DNA of 64,000 nt from Bifiguratus adelaidae (GCA_002261195.1 MVBO01000070.1:1-64000), one strand, 5' to 3'. Shown: positions 10,485-22,994, counted from the first letter of the stretch. Notes: a model not told the origin generated them from the letters alone. Translations and numbers: made by a program.

Positions 10485-11501
10485 TCAACTCTTGGCTGCT
10501 TTCGCCAGGAGTTCACATTCCTTTTTAATGTCGGCATAGACATCATCAGCGCCATGCTTTGGCTTCCAGCCAAGGCTAAGGCTCTTTGGTGAGACACATC
10601 GAGAATTGGTACCAATGTCATATTTAGCCCGTATCACACCGAAAGCGGCAGCGACTGCATCGTCATCATCCGGAGTTTCCACAACCTCATTCGATTTGAT
10701 GGCTCCGAGTTTGACCAACGTATCGGCTACGAGTTGCGCTACATGGCCCCATTGATGCTCACCGGTCACCGCAAAGTAATAACCATCGCGATTTACGTGC
10801 TTGAGGTTTCCAGCGACGAATTTCTCCACAATGAGGGCATACAACTCCACCAAGTCATCGATATGCACGTTGCTCCACCGGTTCAATCCTTTGCCCATAC
10901 GATGAACTTGACCAGAACGCAGCGCACCGCGGATCAAGGTAGGTATCTGTATGGAGTGTCTGTTGCTGATGCCTTCGGGACCGGACCCTGTTCCGTAGAT
11001 CAGGGGTGGGGCCATAATGACAAGGTCGTAGGTAGTGCCAGCGTTGTCGATAATGAAGCTGTCAATGTCACGATGAGGGTGGGTAGTGGGAATAGCATTC
11101 AGCTCATCGCTGTTGTCGTCACTGTAGACATGCTGCTCCTCAGTGTTACCGTCTCCCGAAGTTGTGAGAATACCGGTTCCTGAAGTCTGTAGATACTTGC
11201 CCTTGCGCCCGGTCTCCTTGAAGCGTTTCTCCAAGCCGGCTACAATAGCCTTTGCCTCTCCCATGTGATCAGAACTAGCCACCTCCACCACAAGGTCCGC
11301 CTCATATGCTTGCTGAGTGATAATATCGGCATCTTCAAGGGTACCAAGAATCGGGGTTACGCCCAGCTTACGGAGCTGTTCTCCTTTCTCTTGAGAGCGA
11401 ACTAGGGCAGATATAGTGTATTTGCCGGTCTTGAGAAGACGGCTCAAGACGGATCCACCTACGAACCCAGTGCCTCCAGTAAGAAAGACTTTAGTCGCCA
11501 T
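10485..11501 (-). CDS. Extended/atypical SDR, NAD(P)-binding epimerase-like
   Basis: An intronless gene. I choose the ATG at 11501 (338 residues), because the upstream in-frame ATG at 11525 lies only a few bases from a TATA-like element (11528-11536). The N-terminus MATKVFLTGGTGFVGG carries the Rossmann dinucleotide motif GGTGFVGG. The rest matches the layout of epimerase/dehydratase-like extended SDRs: an acidic patch after beta 2, an AGTTYDLVIMAPPLIYG segment with Tyr, and a VHIDDLVELY segment. A classical YxxxK catalytic pair is not evident, so the protein may be an atypical SDR. The substrate is unknown. It shares no obvious operon-like context, but a second NAD(P)-binding gene of the NmrA type lies 4 kb away at 15408-16432. 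Confidence 0.82.
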   Translation of the reverse strand: MATKVFLTGGTGFVGGSVLSRLLKTGKYTISALVRSQEKGEQLRKLGVTPILGTLEDADIITQQAYEADLVVEVASSDHMGEAKAIVAGLEKRFKETGRKGKYLQTSGTGILTTSGDGNTEEQHVYSDDNSDELNAIPTTHPHRDIDSFIIDNAGTTYDLVIMAPPLIYGTGSGPEGISNRHSIQIPTLIRGALRSGQVHRMGKGLNRWSNVHIDDLVELYALIVEKFVAGNLKHVNRDGYYFAVTGEHQWGHVAQLVADTLVKLGAIKSNEVVETPDDDDAVAAAFGVIRAKYDIGTNSRCVSPKSLSLGWKPKHGADDVYADIKKECELLAKAAKS

Positions 11502-11761
11502 TGTTGGCTTCGCAATAACAAACAAGGGTTTATATACACAATGGCTTATTAATCAAGTGCTTACAAATTATGTACATGTTTTACAATGTGGCGGAGGACA
11601 GGTTGTCTCTCTTTGAGCTGCGGGCATGAACAGGGGCCCGGCTAAGAGAAATGCCGGCAACGTCACACAGCGACAGGGAGAAGACGTTACCATGATTAGG
11701 ATCGACCATTGGCATATCGAGATTAAGTTTGATTACAAGTATACTACTACATATTATGAGC

Positions 11762-13914
11762 TTATTTATTACTATTGCCCAGCGCAGCCTGAACAACCGG
11801 ATCCTCCAGGAATACACGCGGGTCTTTGAATAGAGAGAAAACGCCCGGTCTGATGCCTTCGCTAATTTGTTTGATCCGTTCCTCGAACAGGGCCAAACGA
11901 CTTTCTGTCGTGCGTTTGGGGTCCATCGCCGCCCTTTGCAGTTCGGAATCTTCCGTATGCGTCACGGCGTCCACCGCAGATGCAGCCATGTTGCCTTCTC
12001 CCTTCATTCGCTCGTCTGCTCCTATGGCGGCCCGTAGCGTTTCCAAATATGTGCCGTGAGTGAGCTTCCTTTGCTTTTCGTCTTGGGCAAGTTTATCTGC
12101 TTCTACGGCCCGTGCCGACGACACATCATGTATAAAAATCTTCAAGACCTGATCTGGAAGCAGCTTGTAGACTTGACTGTATCTGTAATGTGAAGGTGTT
12201 TAGCTCACCGTCGGCATCGGGACTGATACGTTACACTTCAAGGTCTAGTTCACCAGTGTCACCAATGAGAATAAACTTGCGCTTTGGAAATTGCTAAGAG
12301 TGAAGGTAAGCAAGCGAGTCAAGGTGTCCTCGGCTTGGAGACCTGCCTTCATTATGTCTGGAATCACTGTCAATTTGTGCTGGCCAGGCTTTGCACTGAT
12401 GGTGGTATAAAAGTCTTCCGTGTTGATGACGCGCAAGTGAGCACTTCCAGCCGGGAAGTTGTAGCCTTCAAAGAAGCGCTGGAGCATGGGAAAACATTGC
12501 CACGGGCCGTTGGACACGTAATGAAATGCAACGCCGCGTTCAGCAAGTTTGGTATATATATTCGAAACACCTGTGACCTCAGTAGCCTCTCGGAAGAAAG
12601 TGTTTTCGAGGATGACTTCTTTGCCGTCCGGGATATTTGTGACTTTGATCGTATCATCAATATCCTGTCGGAACCTATGAGTACACATCTTGTGCTGCCA
12701 TTCCGACACTTACCGTGATGATGGAAATCCCTTCAGGCTCGATGAGATCTACAAAACCATAGGCAGGTGCGACTAATGTGGTGGTGAGCGATGGCAGCGA
12801 TGTAGCGACAATCCCGAAGTCTTACCCATGCCTTGGTGAAATCCTTTTATCCTGACCACATGGTGCGATCCCTCGAGAACTTGCCCATGGTCTTTGAGGT
12901 CTTTGGGATTGATTGTGAATTGTTCTTCCCAAGCACCCTTATCGCCCGAGGATATCTGAAGAGGTTCCTGGATCACAGTTTCTGTTTCGACCACGAGGTC
13001 AGTGGCGTTGAAAGCTTTTCCACCATTCGAAATCATGCCCAGAATATCCACCTGCATCGGTATTCTTTTCATTGAACTAGTGAAGAACATATCTGCCCGT
13101 TCCTGAAGACGCTTGTGTTCATCAGAATCTAGAGCCACGCCGGCCGCTCTACGCAATAGAGCTATACAATGCAAGTTGAAGCTTGGTGAAATGCATTTGA
13201 TCAGCCAGGCTTACCTAGCAGGATCGTCTCTGCTGTGCTATGAGGGGGCATACTAAATGTCCATCCTGAAACCTTGGCTCGCCAGACCTCATTTCCAGCC
13301 TTATCAACTGTTTTCCAGCCGTAATTGGGGAAGAACATGATGTGTTCACTCTTTGGCGGCTGTTTTAGCTCCTGTACATCCTCCGTCGTCTCAACCTGAG
13401 GGATATCAGCATGGAGTTGCTCTTCAGATCCAGCGGGAGAATCGCTTGATTCAGTGGAGACGGGCCCGGTGCTGGAGGAGGGTATTTCTTCATTCAACAA
13501 AGCATCCGCTGCCTTCTCTTCTGGTGACTCCTTGCCACCGACGGCCCCAATATCGGTCGCGGCAACATTTCCTGCTGGTCCCTGTTCCTCCTCTGCATAG
13601 CTCTTGCGTCGCCTTGCAAGTCCGCTTGTTACACGCTGCGTCAACTGAGAAACAAAACCTCCAAAGTTTTGCTTTGTTACTACACCTCCACCTGGAGTTT
13701 CTGCTGTTTCTTGTTCCTGTGTCTTAACAGTACCAGACCCATCCTTCTGCGACCCTTGCCGCTTAAGGTCAGGCCCGTTATCGGATTTGTCAGTTCCGGA
13801 CAGCATTTCACGACGTGCGGCCAGAGAGTAAGAGAGTAAGTGAGTAAATAGACACCGTTTGGAAAAGACTGAGTGCGACACATGTGTCCCCACGTTCAAG
13901 CCCTCGATTTCCAT
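11762..13914 (-). CDS. APP1: App1-like phosphatidate phosphatase (DUF2183)
   Basis: Six exons: 13215-13914, 12826-13161, 12714-12772, 12347-12664, 12235-12293 and 11762-12182. They total 1,893 nt, or 630 residues. App1 converts phosphatidate to diacylglycerol at actin patches and endocytic sites. The catalytic DxDxT motif appears as DIDDTIK starting at residue 366, right after a splice. The family segments SNGPWQCFPML, QFPKRKFILIGDTGELDLEVY and KIFIHDVSSARA are all recovered only when the introns are removed. The intron at 12294-12346 has a GC donor (AAG|GCAGGT), and no GT donor gives the conserved IMKQFPKRKF join. The N-terminal 150 residues are acidic and disordered. The first in-frame ATG is used; a later one at 13806 is also plausible. 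Confidence 0.88.
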
Positions 13915-15407
13915 AAGAGGAAAAACGCGGTTGTCCCTGCCTCCAAGGGTCTGCCCTCAATTGGCATTAAGAGCCTGTGCAGATGAGCAAACGTGTGCTG
14001 TGCTCTAGAGCTTATGGTTATAGAAAGAATAATGTACACATAATCCACCACTGTGATAACATAGAAATGTTTACACCGTAATTGTAAGAATGGTCAGGAC
14101 AGCGAGTATCTGAGTAATTCCGCGTTGTGACGTGTCCTTCGGCCTGCTTATCCAAACCTGGATTTTTCGCCCAGCTTGGGCAATACACGTCTCACAGAGT
14201 TAGCTCGACTGAAGGTAGTCGTGACGGGAGAAGCCGATGAGGCTAACTGTCTTGCCTTTTGCAAGGTTCCGCTGGTAACCCCAGACGTCTGCTGGAATGC
14301 TGGGATAATCTCAGATGATCTGAGGCATTGCTCTTGGCGATTGTACTGTTACGTACGGGGATCGAAACTTGATTTTACGTTGAGGGCCCTCTGAGTGCCT
14401 TTGAGCAAAAGCTTCTCGATTGGTTGGATGGGCATTGATACCGAGCGCTCTTGTCCAACTTATACACAAAGTTATCCCCTATGCCAACGTACCGAGAATG
14501 CCAAGTTGCCGAGGCAATTAATTACCTTTTAAATCGTTGGTTGCACGAGGAATTGGCATCAGTCATGTCCGGCATTTCGGTGGCAGAATTTGCCTGGATT
14601 TGTTACATGTTACGGTGAGCCCCACAACGGCAGTGCCAAGGGATCAAGGCCACGCAGCTGGCTGAGCTGGCGCTATCTTTGCAGTCTGCCGAATTTCGGC
14701 GCATGTAAAAGCGGCGAGTAACGAGAAACGCATCAAATCTCTTGTTCTGGTTAGTTGTTTAATTCTTTGGCAGTCAGTTTGAAGTATCTTGGCATTGTCT
14801 TGGATTTTCTTTCCATCTTGCATGCCATTGTCTATATAGCGCTGCCAAGTTTTAGACATGTGTACTTAAACACTCTTGAAGCCGACGTCTCCAACGGCAA
14901 ACAAGGTTAGCCATAGTACCGATAGTCACCAGCAAATACCATCGAATTGCCAAGCATATCGATTTCACAATGCCCAAAAACGTCAAGGATGGCGCCAAAA
15001 CATCGGCTTCTGTTGTGGGGAACCAACGAACGGGCCATTGTTGGCCAAAACACGCACTGTCGTCTGCATCTACAGTCATCGCCTACAGTCGTCCAGAGTC
15101 AATGATCAACCTTGCTTCCAGTAGGGGTGCTAGTAATAGATTGCTATGAGTAGAGCGTTCCATCAGACTTGTCGCCGGTAGGCTGAGAGTCAAGTTCCGC
15201 GCGAGGGAAGATACATGTTCCCGCGTCGGAGTAGGGATGTACCTTTAAACCACATGTACATACTGCCCCTAAAGAGAAGATTACGACCGTCGAATCCAGA
15301 TTCATAATGGGATAGCCAATGACGATGTCGCCGGTGATATATCCATGTGTATTCGTTTCAGAGATTAATGGTTATAAAAGGTCATCTTGGTTGTCTAAAC
15401 AAAGCTT
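13915..15407. other. Intergenic region, no gene recognised
   Basis: About 1.5 kb lie between the start of App1 and the end of the NmrA-like gene. Only short frames without family motifs are present, with no tRNA or repeat that I can support. It may hold the App1 promoter and untranslated regions. Confidence 0.45.
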
Positions 15408-16432
15408 TTAAGAGAATGAAGGATCAACGCCCTTCCACGGTCTACCATGCACCTCACGAGCATATTGTTGGAACGTTTTGATGGGCCAAATGGAGCCACC
15501 TGGGTTTAACAGCTCGTTGGCATTACTTTTTGACGCGTCGAAAACGCCTTCGGCGGCGAGAATGGGAAGCAGAGGGCCAAGCATGTGAGGAGGAATATGG
15601 TGTCTCTTGATCTCGTAGTCCGCCTTTGCTTGGTCAAGCGGATTGGTGATGATCTTGAAAGGTGGTGTACCTGCAGGTGCAGCCGCATCCAGTTCCTGGG
15701 CATATTGTCGCTGGGTCAAATTCGCAGAATAAACGTGGAGTTTGTCTGGCACCGACTTAGGGTCTTTGTGGGCGAGCAAAACAGCCGACAGGGTAAAGTG
15801 TGCGACATCGTTGAGCGAAGTACATGCCATAGGTGTTGTGCCATCACCCACAAAACTGTATGTATTGTTGGCAGAATCCATTCCAAACCATCGACAAAAT
15901 GCGATCTCGAGGAAACAGCCATTGTGTATACTGAGTGTCTTGATGCCCTGACAGATAGAATCTTCGGTATGCTTTCGCTTGAATGTGAGCATTGTATTGG
16001 TAGCGCCATAAGGCGTTGCTATATGATCTATTTCCGACGTTAGCCTTGAAGGACACATCAAGGACACTGTAGCTCACCTGCTCCAAACTCTGAAGGCACG
16101 TAAATCTGAACTCCGGCCGCAACGAGTGCCTCTAACAAGAGATCCTTGACCCGATATGACTCCTCACCTTGATTACCTAGCATGCACACAACCGCGTTGA
16201 CACCCTGAAGCTGCTGAGCGAGCTCTTCTTTGCTTGTGAAGTTGGTTTGCAGTATTTGAACGTTATCTCCCGCAAAGACTTGCAAGCTTGGGTCCGACGG
16301 GGGGCGAGAACTGAAAATTCGGAGTGAGGCTATAGTACCTTCTTGCGCAGCCTTGGTGAACACGGGAGTGACATTTCGACCCAGAAAACCGGTAGCACCA
16401 AATAGCGCAATCACTGGCTTTGAACTCGACAT
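15408..16432 (-). CDS. NmrA-like / isoflavone-reductase-type NAD(P)-binding protein
   Basis: Exons 16078-16432 and 15408-16027 flank a 50-bp intron (GTGAGC donor, GCTAAC branch, TAG acceptor); together they encode 324 residues. The N-terminus MSSSKPVIALFGATGFLGRN carries the GATGFLG dinucleotide motif. The splice joins VPSEFGA to DHIATPYGATN, a usual isoflavone-reductase/NmrA segment. The C-terminal half lacks recognisable catalytic motifs beyond the fold. Family members are redox-sensing regulators or small-molecule reductases; which applies is unknown. A longer start at 16489 would add 19 residues with a TTTAAA sequence inside them, so I prefer 16432. It is not adjacent to a GATA factor, so a nitrogen-control role by analogy with NmrA is unsupported. 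Confidence 0.82.
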
Positions 16433-17934
16433 AGCTTGCGCGAGTGTTGTGTGGAATCGTTGACACGCGCAGCCCACCCTTTTAAACATTTCGGCACTTC
16501 CTAATGAGGAATTGCCAAACCTGTACCTCCGCGGCTAAAACCTCCTCTGCCGAGCCGGGGCTTGTCGCGCTCAAAACGGTGCGAAATCGGAGGCAGGGTC
16601 CTCGTAAGGATGTGCGTATGGTAACCGAGACGTCTTTCATAAGCTATAAATGAAACGCCATTTGAGAGAGACCCAAAGCTGCTGCCATCCTAAGCTGCGG
16701 ATAGCTTGCACTCAAGTACACTGTGCGTCTTAGCGGCGGACGCTGCATCAAGAGAGATGGCTCTGATACTAAATCTGCTTAAAACCAAAAAGTACGCCCT
16801 AGGCGCGATTGTGTAGCGTGGCGCAGTATGTGCATTTCAGACACATATCGTACAATCAATTAGTGGGTGCCGCCTTCCAGATGGCGGTTTGATAAGTGAA
16901 TAGGTGGGATACAGCAGCAAAAGCGACGCTTATCACATTAGTACAGATTCTAGTGATCACACGCATTTCAAGCTTTAAGTATCTGTCACTACAGCCAATC
17001 ATCAGTTTTCATCTAGTTCATCGGACGAACCCTAACTCCTTTGGTCAGCCAATGCAAAAGAACTGAACCCAATCAATGAGGAGTGAGCACAGATTTGCAA
17101 AATCGACCGGAACGACTGCAAGGACGTGCGCCGACTCTGACACCATCGGCAGGGCAGCAAACCCAACAACCTTATTCAAACCGTTTGTACAGTTTCCCTG
17201 GACAAAAAAAACCCAATTTGTAATCCATCTGGTCATATGTGCAGGACCTGAGGCTAGAACTAGGGGATGCTCTGTTACCGAAAGCTGTATCCCCACATTC
17301 CGTAGCACAGTGTTGCGATCACCCCTATAGTAAAATTTTTCCACCTCATGAGGGGATGTTCCTTTTCACGCTTCGTGGTACCACGAAAAAAGAGCTTCGA
17401 ACGATGCACGTTCCCACAAATGGTAATTAGAGATGGCTCGAGTGGTAGGCGCAATCGACCTGAAAGGCCCTCGGAAACGTCCCTAGCTTAGCGATAACGA
17501 CGTTCAATGAATGCAGCGTACTCATTTGCGACCTCATAATCCCAGAATACACCTCCGATCCACTTACTACATCACGTCATGAAAGATGAGCCAATAGAGT
17601 CGCCCTTTCCCAGCTTGTGCACATTGTGACTCAACGATGCAAACTCCGAATTTGGCCGGGCGTGCGGCTATCTCTGAATTTTGATTGGCTAGAGATTGCA
17701 TACAAGCAAATGTTCGCTGCTCCACCTCAGTTTGCCTTCCTTTTCGGGACGGCGTGTAAGGCGGCCTTCCGTTCCCCAATATCGATATAAGACTGCGGTC
17801 CTTCCCTCCACTACTTTACACATTTTTCATCTGGTCTCTTATCTGTACGCTCTTTTGTTTGAGTGAATCGTGTTAGACTTGGTTTCATCCCTACGCCATT
17901 GCTGATAACGCTGTTCACACCATCGCATCAACCC
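16433..17934. other. Intergenic region, no gene recognised
   Basis: This is 1.5 kb between divergent genes. One minus-strand open stretch of 99 codons (17045-17344) has no recognisable domain and is crossed by plus-strand frames, so I do not call it. Nothing else is supported. Confidence 0.45.
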
Positions 17935-18433
17935 ATGGACTGCTCAGACTTGGCGGATACCAACTGGTGCACTTGGTGCGATAAGGAGATCACTGCTCCG
18001 TTCTCGGTAAGTGTAGAGTAGCATGTGTTTGCGAAGCAGGGAATACTTATTGAATGCTTAGAACGAACTCTATTGCTCAGAGAGCTGTCTCCTCGCAGAC
18101 ACCCACAACTCGTCACATGTGTCCCATACCCCGACAGTCTCCCTCTCCACATCTTCATCATTGCCGTCCCTCTCATCACCGCATACATCACCTGCACTTT
18201 CAGCAACTTCTTATTCATCCTCTTCGTTTTCGAGTCCATCACTCTCACCCCTTCAATACTCTATAAAGACGCCACCCATATCCACAGGCTGGTCAACAGC
18301 TGGCGAAAAGTTCAGTCCTCCTCCATTTGAATTGGGCCAACCGCAACTACCGTCGACCTTGACGGTTCCAACGTATTCCATCAATTCTGTGACGGCACCT
18401 CGTCAGGGACCCAGAAAAGTTTTCTTCTTTTGA
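17935..18433 (+). CDS. Ecl1-family small zinc-binding-type protein
   Basis: Exons 17935-18006 and 18062-18433 around a 55-bp intron encode 147 residues. The first 33 residues read W-C-x2-C-D-K-E-I...L-Y-C-x3-C (Cys12, Cys15, Cys29, Cys33). This matches the short conserved core of the fungal Ecl1/2/3 family, regulators that extend chronological lifespan in yeasts and respond to zinc or nutrient limitation. The rest is a Ser/Thr/Pro-rich disordered tail. The four Cys are brought together only by splicing: the exon junction falls between the two pairs. The tail is longer than in the minimal yeast proteins. Assignment rests on the Cys pattern and flanking residues from memory. Confidence 0.7.
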
Positions 18434-18626
18434 AAGGAACACCACATCAACGCAAACAATCCGCCTGTGTATACTTTTCGACCCTTTTAGGTTATGGATA
18501 GCTTCAAACGTCTCTTTTGAACGTGTATATAGACTTGGACGACCTTGTGTCGTCCTAGGGATACAATATCCCAATGAACCAATCTGCACAATAATATGCT
18601 TCGCATTGACAAGACTTTACGGATCT

Positions 18627-19582
18627 CTACTTCAGTAACTGATCCAGCCGACCTTTCCGACGATAGATGAACTGCAAAATAGAACGGCTTAACCCCATGC
18701 TCTGACGCCAATTTGCCCAAGACCTTACCTCGTCATATCCATCCATATCGGACACCTGTTGTGTCGTCAGATGATTGCCCAACAGATTGAGCACCGATAG
18801 ACTGGTGTCGGTCAAGACGTGCTCGGGTATACTGGTCAATGCATTGTGTCGGGCAGATAATATTTTGAGAAACTTGAGTTGGCATAGAGATTCGGGCAAA
18901 GATATTAGCCCGTTCTCGTCCACGACTAGCTCTTGCAGATCCTGTAGATTTCCTATACTGTTCGGGAGGGTTTGCAATGTGTTATGGGAGGCATGGAGCA
19001 GGACGAGTTGCGTAAGGAGGCCCAAGTCTTCTGGTAATTGTTCGATGACATTATTGGAAAAAACAAGTTTTCGAAGTGATGTTAGGTGACAGACGCAAGG
19101 CGGCAAAATGGCAAAGCGATTGTTGGATATATCCAGGGATTCCAGCGTTTTGATGGCACGTAATTGATCAGGGAGCGATTTCAGCTTGTTGGAACGCAAA
19201 TTGAGGTGTTTGAGCGAGGTGAGGAGGGATATTTCAGGTGGGCTATTCAGAACGTTGAACACTTGCCGAGCGGGCATGCATATGCTTACATAAACTCTAG
19301 GTCATTGTTGGAGAGGGTAAGAGTGGTAATAGCCGATCCCATCGATATCAGAGCGGTTCGAGGGACCTCTTTAAGTCGGCTATCGGCCATGGAGAGGACT
19401 CCTGTCTTAAGGGCTCTGTTCGAGACGGTGGAAAAGGTTCAATACAAGGTCACTCACAGAGTAATATAGCTTTACCTTTCCAGGCGCACGTTGGTAGATT
19501 TTTTGGACTTTGAACGGCGAACAGGAGTCGGCCCAGATGAGAGAATCTTGGGCCGACTTTCTCGCTCATTTGAGTTGCCCAT
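18627..19582 (-). CDS. LRRC57-like leucine-rich repeat protein, MG-start
   Basis: Four exons, 19476-19582, 19290-19415, 18729-19242 and 18627-18671, with introns of 47-60 bp, encode 263 residues. The N-terminus MGNSNERES fits an N-myristoylation signal, as in animal LRRC57 (MGNS...). After a basic linker comes ALKTGVLSMADSRLKEVP, the cap that precedes the repeats in LRRC57. About seven LRR units follow (LxxLxLxxNxLxxLP). The last exon supplies the family end: GYDE joined to FIYRRKGRLDQ. The repeat exon alone would read on into an intron with an intact frame, so the 57-bp intron at 18672-18728 was chosen on homology. The function of the family is unknown; membrane-associated scaffolding is likely. 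Its start lies 117 bp from the stop of the TRK gene on the same strand. Confidence 0.85.
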
Positions 19583-19699
19583 GCCAAGGCCTTACACCCC
19601 TCGTCGAATGGAAAGTTCTGCGTGCCGAAATTTGCCTCGTGTTCCGTCTATAATAGGTCTAAAAGCTATTGTACTCTTTACATGAAGAAAGGAGACTCG

Positions 19700-22265
19700 C
19701 TATGGGATCCTTTCATTGTCTCCATCTTGTTCACGTTGGCTGTATGCTGAGGTAGCCATCACACGTGTCAGCGGCGTGTATCTCAACGATTCCGAACGAC
19801 GTGCGTAACTGCTTTCGCGAGGGATGGAGTTGCTTCTCCGCAATTCCATATCTTCCATTTCCTTGTGATGCAACTTTTCGCTTGGTAGAAGGATAGCCCG
19901 GTCGATGGCTTCAGGCAGTCCGCGATGGCGTCCTCGATACATGAGCGCGATAATAATCAATTTTCCCAACGTACTGAATTCTCCAGAGAGGGAATAATTC
20001 ACACCTGAATATCCGAGACTTGATCCGACATTGGCGTATGCAGAAACACACTCGTACAAGATGCTAAACACGGTGAAATTCGTCGTATCATTGGCTATGC
20101 TGCTCGATTCTGTAATGGTGATGAGCCAGAATCCTAGAATCAGCCATCCAATATCGCTTGTCAGTTGGCGTTGGATCTGGGTCATGACGAAAAAGTCTGG
20201 GCCTGCAAGCCAGCGACGTTGTCCAGCGCTTCGGTTTGACTGATTGTCTCCGCTACTGGTCACCCGAGTGCTGAATCTATGAATAGGGTTGAAGTTGCTG
20301 CTGAAAAGAGACGCAGATGGGGCGCTCAAACCTCCGTCGTCATCCAAATTGGCTTCCTTGTACACTCCTAAAGTTCGCTCCTCATATATGTTGGTATGTC
20401 GCATGGAGATTGCCACTGGATAGACGCTTGAAGCCATGGATTATGAGTCAAAATAGACCACTGCCGGGGCAATTCACAAACCTGATATACATGGCTACAA
20501 CATAACAGACGAGGACTCCAGGCGCTAGGGTGGAGAGATTGAATGCGGCAAAACCAGCATTCCTAATGGATGCATTAGAATCAGACTAAACATAGCAAGG
20601 CTGTACCAACCTAGTTGAACATGACTGGAACAAACTGGCGAATACACGATACACCCAAGGTAAATCCGTCAAGGTCGCATTGTTCAAATCCAGCACGATG
20701 ATACAAAACCATTCAAATAGCGTCAGGGCGATGAGAACCAGGAAAAGCCAGAAAGTCTGCCGAGCTGGAAATAAGAGGGTGAAGCAGCGACGAGGGTGAT
20801 CGAGGAGAAAACGGAGCGTTTGTTTATGTATTTCGCGGCTTTCAGGAGTGAGGTGGTAAAGAGCCCATATAATGGCTCGGAGAAGGATGGCAAAAGCGGT
20901 GTTACCGATAATAATGAGAAATGCCGACATCATTAGCAACGCAATGTCTTTCTGAAAAGGTACCATACTGGTATCGACAGGGGACATGCCTGCATTATTG
21001 AAAGACGATACTGCCGTAAAGAAAGAGAACCACCAGTGATTGATGGGAGTTACTTGGCTCGAATTCAGCGTTTCTTGTGCAGAAGGAGTGACCGCTAACC
21101 AGATGCGAATCATAAAAGCGAAAAATATCTGAAAACCAAAGAAGTAGATTGGAAGAAGCATCTGCAAGGTTTCCAGCGCGCGATACTCGATTCCGCCCAT
21201 CTCTTGCCGCTGTTGACGCGAAAGATGCATGCTTGTAGCTGAAGTCCAACTGAGATCGGACAAGACTGTGTTCGTACGCTCCATCGGAATATTTTCGAGA
21301 TCATGTTCCCTTGCAAATTCCTCTCGAGCGGCCTGTCGTTCTTCCTCAACGTTTTCAGGAAAGAAGATAACCTGCGGTGGACGGCGTAGTAAGCCGGGAT
21401 CCTGATCGTCATCCTCCGCGTTACTTTCAGCGTTGTTTTCGTTCTGTACGCGCACGTCCATGTTTAGGTCCTCCTCTGGTTCTGAAGAAAGATGCAGATG
21501 ACGCGATTGCGAACCGTTTCCATCATTCGCAGGGTATTCCGGATTATTGACGTCGACAGTGCTTTCATCCTGTTCGTCGTTTGATCTGTCCATGTCCTGG
21601 CTTGACGGAGGCCGGTATACTTGTACACTCGGCTCATCACTAGCATCTGTGCCAATTGTCGAATCGCGATGATCCGCCGCGACTCGATCTGCAAACTTGA
21701 TATGTGGCTCTTGTGCTTCGTGGCTTCCTCTACGTATCCAAGAATGCCGTAGAGCACCAAAGGTAGAGTTTTCTCGCCTTGATTTACTTTCATCGTCGCC
21801 TTTAGATCCATCCCGTAAAGTTCGTGATCTGGACATGGAGCGGGACAACCGTCTAAACGCCGGCTCGCTTCGCTGACGCTGGTTGCGCTCTTGCCTCTGC
21901 TTGAGCTGCGACAAGCGCACCACCTCCTGGAATCGTTTCTCGAACCAATACCTCCTGACTAGCACCACCCCGACGCTGACGAAAATAGGGGACCCCAAAA
22001 ACATACAGAACATGAGAAGTACTTGCTGAAAGATAGTGAGAGTCGAAAAGTTGAGAGGAGTCAGCCCACAGACCGTGGAAGCAGAGGTGACGAGATACAA
22101 CACATCGATATAGGGTATCGCAAAGTCCGAGGGTGTGCTAATATACATAAGACCGGTAAACACGAATATAACTGTGAGAATGTACAGGTAATGCACCGCC
22201 TTGAACTGAAGCTTTAGGCGAGACACTGCCCGCTCCACTCTATCCACCACGCTGATCCATGTCAT
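19700..22265 (-). CDS. TRK1: TRK-type potassium transporter
   Basis: Three exons, 20611-22265, 20482-20562 and 19700-20426, encode 820 residues. The family imports K+ across the plasma membrane with four pore-forming MPM repeats. The first repeat carries the selectivity Gly in SASTVCGLTPLNFSTLTIFQQ. Later repeats show SFNNAGMSPV and STRNAGFAAFN, the latter created by splicing exon 1 to exon 2. Between the first and second repeats is a long hydrophilic, acidic and Arg/Ser-rich loop (about residues 120-360), as in fungal Trk1. The segment VYPVAISMRHTNIYEERTLG after the second intron is highly typical. A short tail ends the protein. The introns are 48 and 55 bp. The length is close to other fungal TRK proteins. 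Confidence 0.93.
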
Positions 22266-22994
22266 GGCATGCTATCCTTCATCACCGACAAAAATGCCGC
22301 GTAAATTTCTCTGCTATTTCGGCGTTCAGTCACTTTGGCGCGTTTTGGCCAAACCTTGCTCAGGCTAACACGCGGCCTAGAGCAGACGTATTCTGAGAGA
22401 GGATTGAGCATTTTGTAGTTCTGAATTGCCCTAATCAGCAGTACCATAGATGATATGCATCATTCATGATGTCGTATCAACTACAGAAGCCAATTTGAAG
22501 CATTTGAGTTGACAGCGGTACAAATCGATGATAGGGTAAATCGACAAGCTTAAACTGAATCTGAGCTGTTGACCTTCATGACATGTTCGTTTTCAAGCAA
22601 CTGGTAAATGAAGTCATTGGTAGTCTCGTTTAACGAGGGAAGTCTGCATATCAAGCCGACATTTGCATTCCTCGATCATGCGAGAGCAGATATATTCCAT
22701 ATTCCATTTAGGCAAGTTATGCCACATTGGTCGGCTGAGCAATCCCTCTTTTCACACGCCCACCCTCCCCCACCCCACCTCCTTCCTCCTCGCTCCTCTT
22801 ACCATACCCATTCAGTCGGCGTAGGCGTCAATTATTTCATACGTCCGGAATAATGCACTAAAGCACACGTAGCCCTGGAAGAAAATCGCGAGTGGTCTGA
22901 AATTGACAAATCAGTCAGTGCCCGATACATACGCCATGGGTGGCTATATCAATAGGAGTACTTCATGGCTGGATGGGATATCCTGTTTTCGATC
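22266..22994. other. Intergenic region (divergent promoters)
   Basis: This lies between the TRK start (leftward) and the alcohol dehydrogenase start (rightward). A C-rich pyrimidine tract is at 22756-22800. No gene is recognised. An in-frame ATG at 22965 could extend the dehydrogenase by ten residues. Confidence 0.45.

Noticed and set aside
17045-17344. 99-codon minus-strand frame
   Set aside because: No family resemblance, mixed composition and competing frames on the plus strand.
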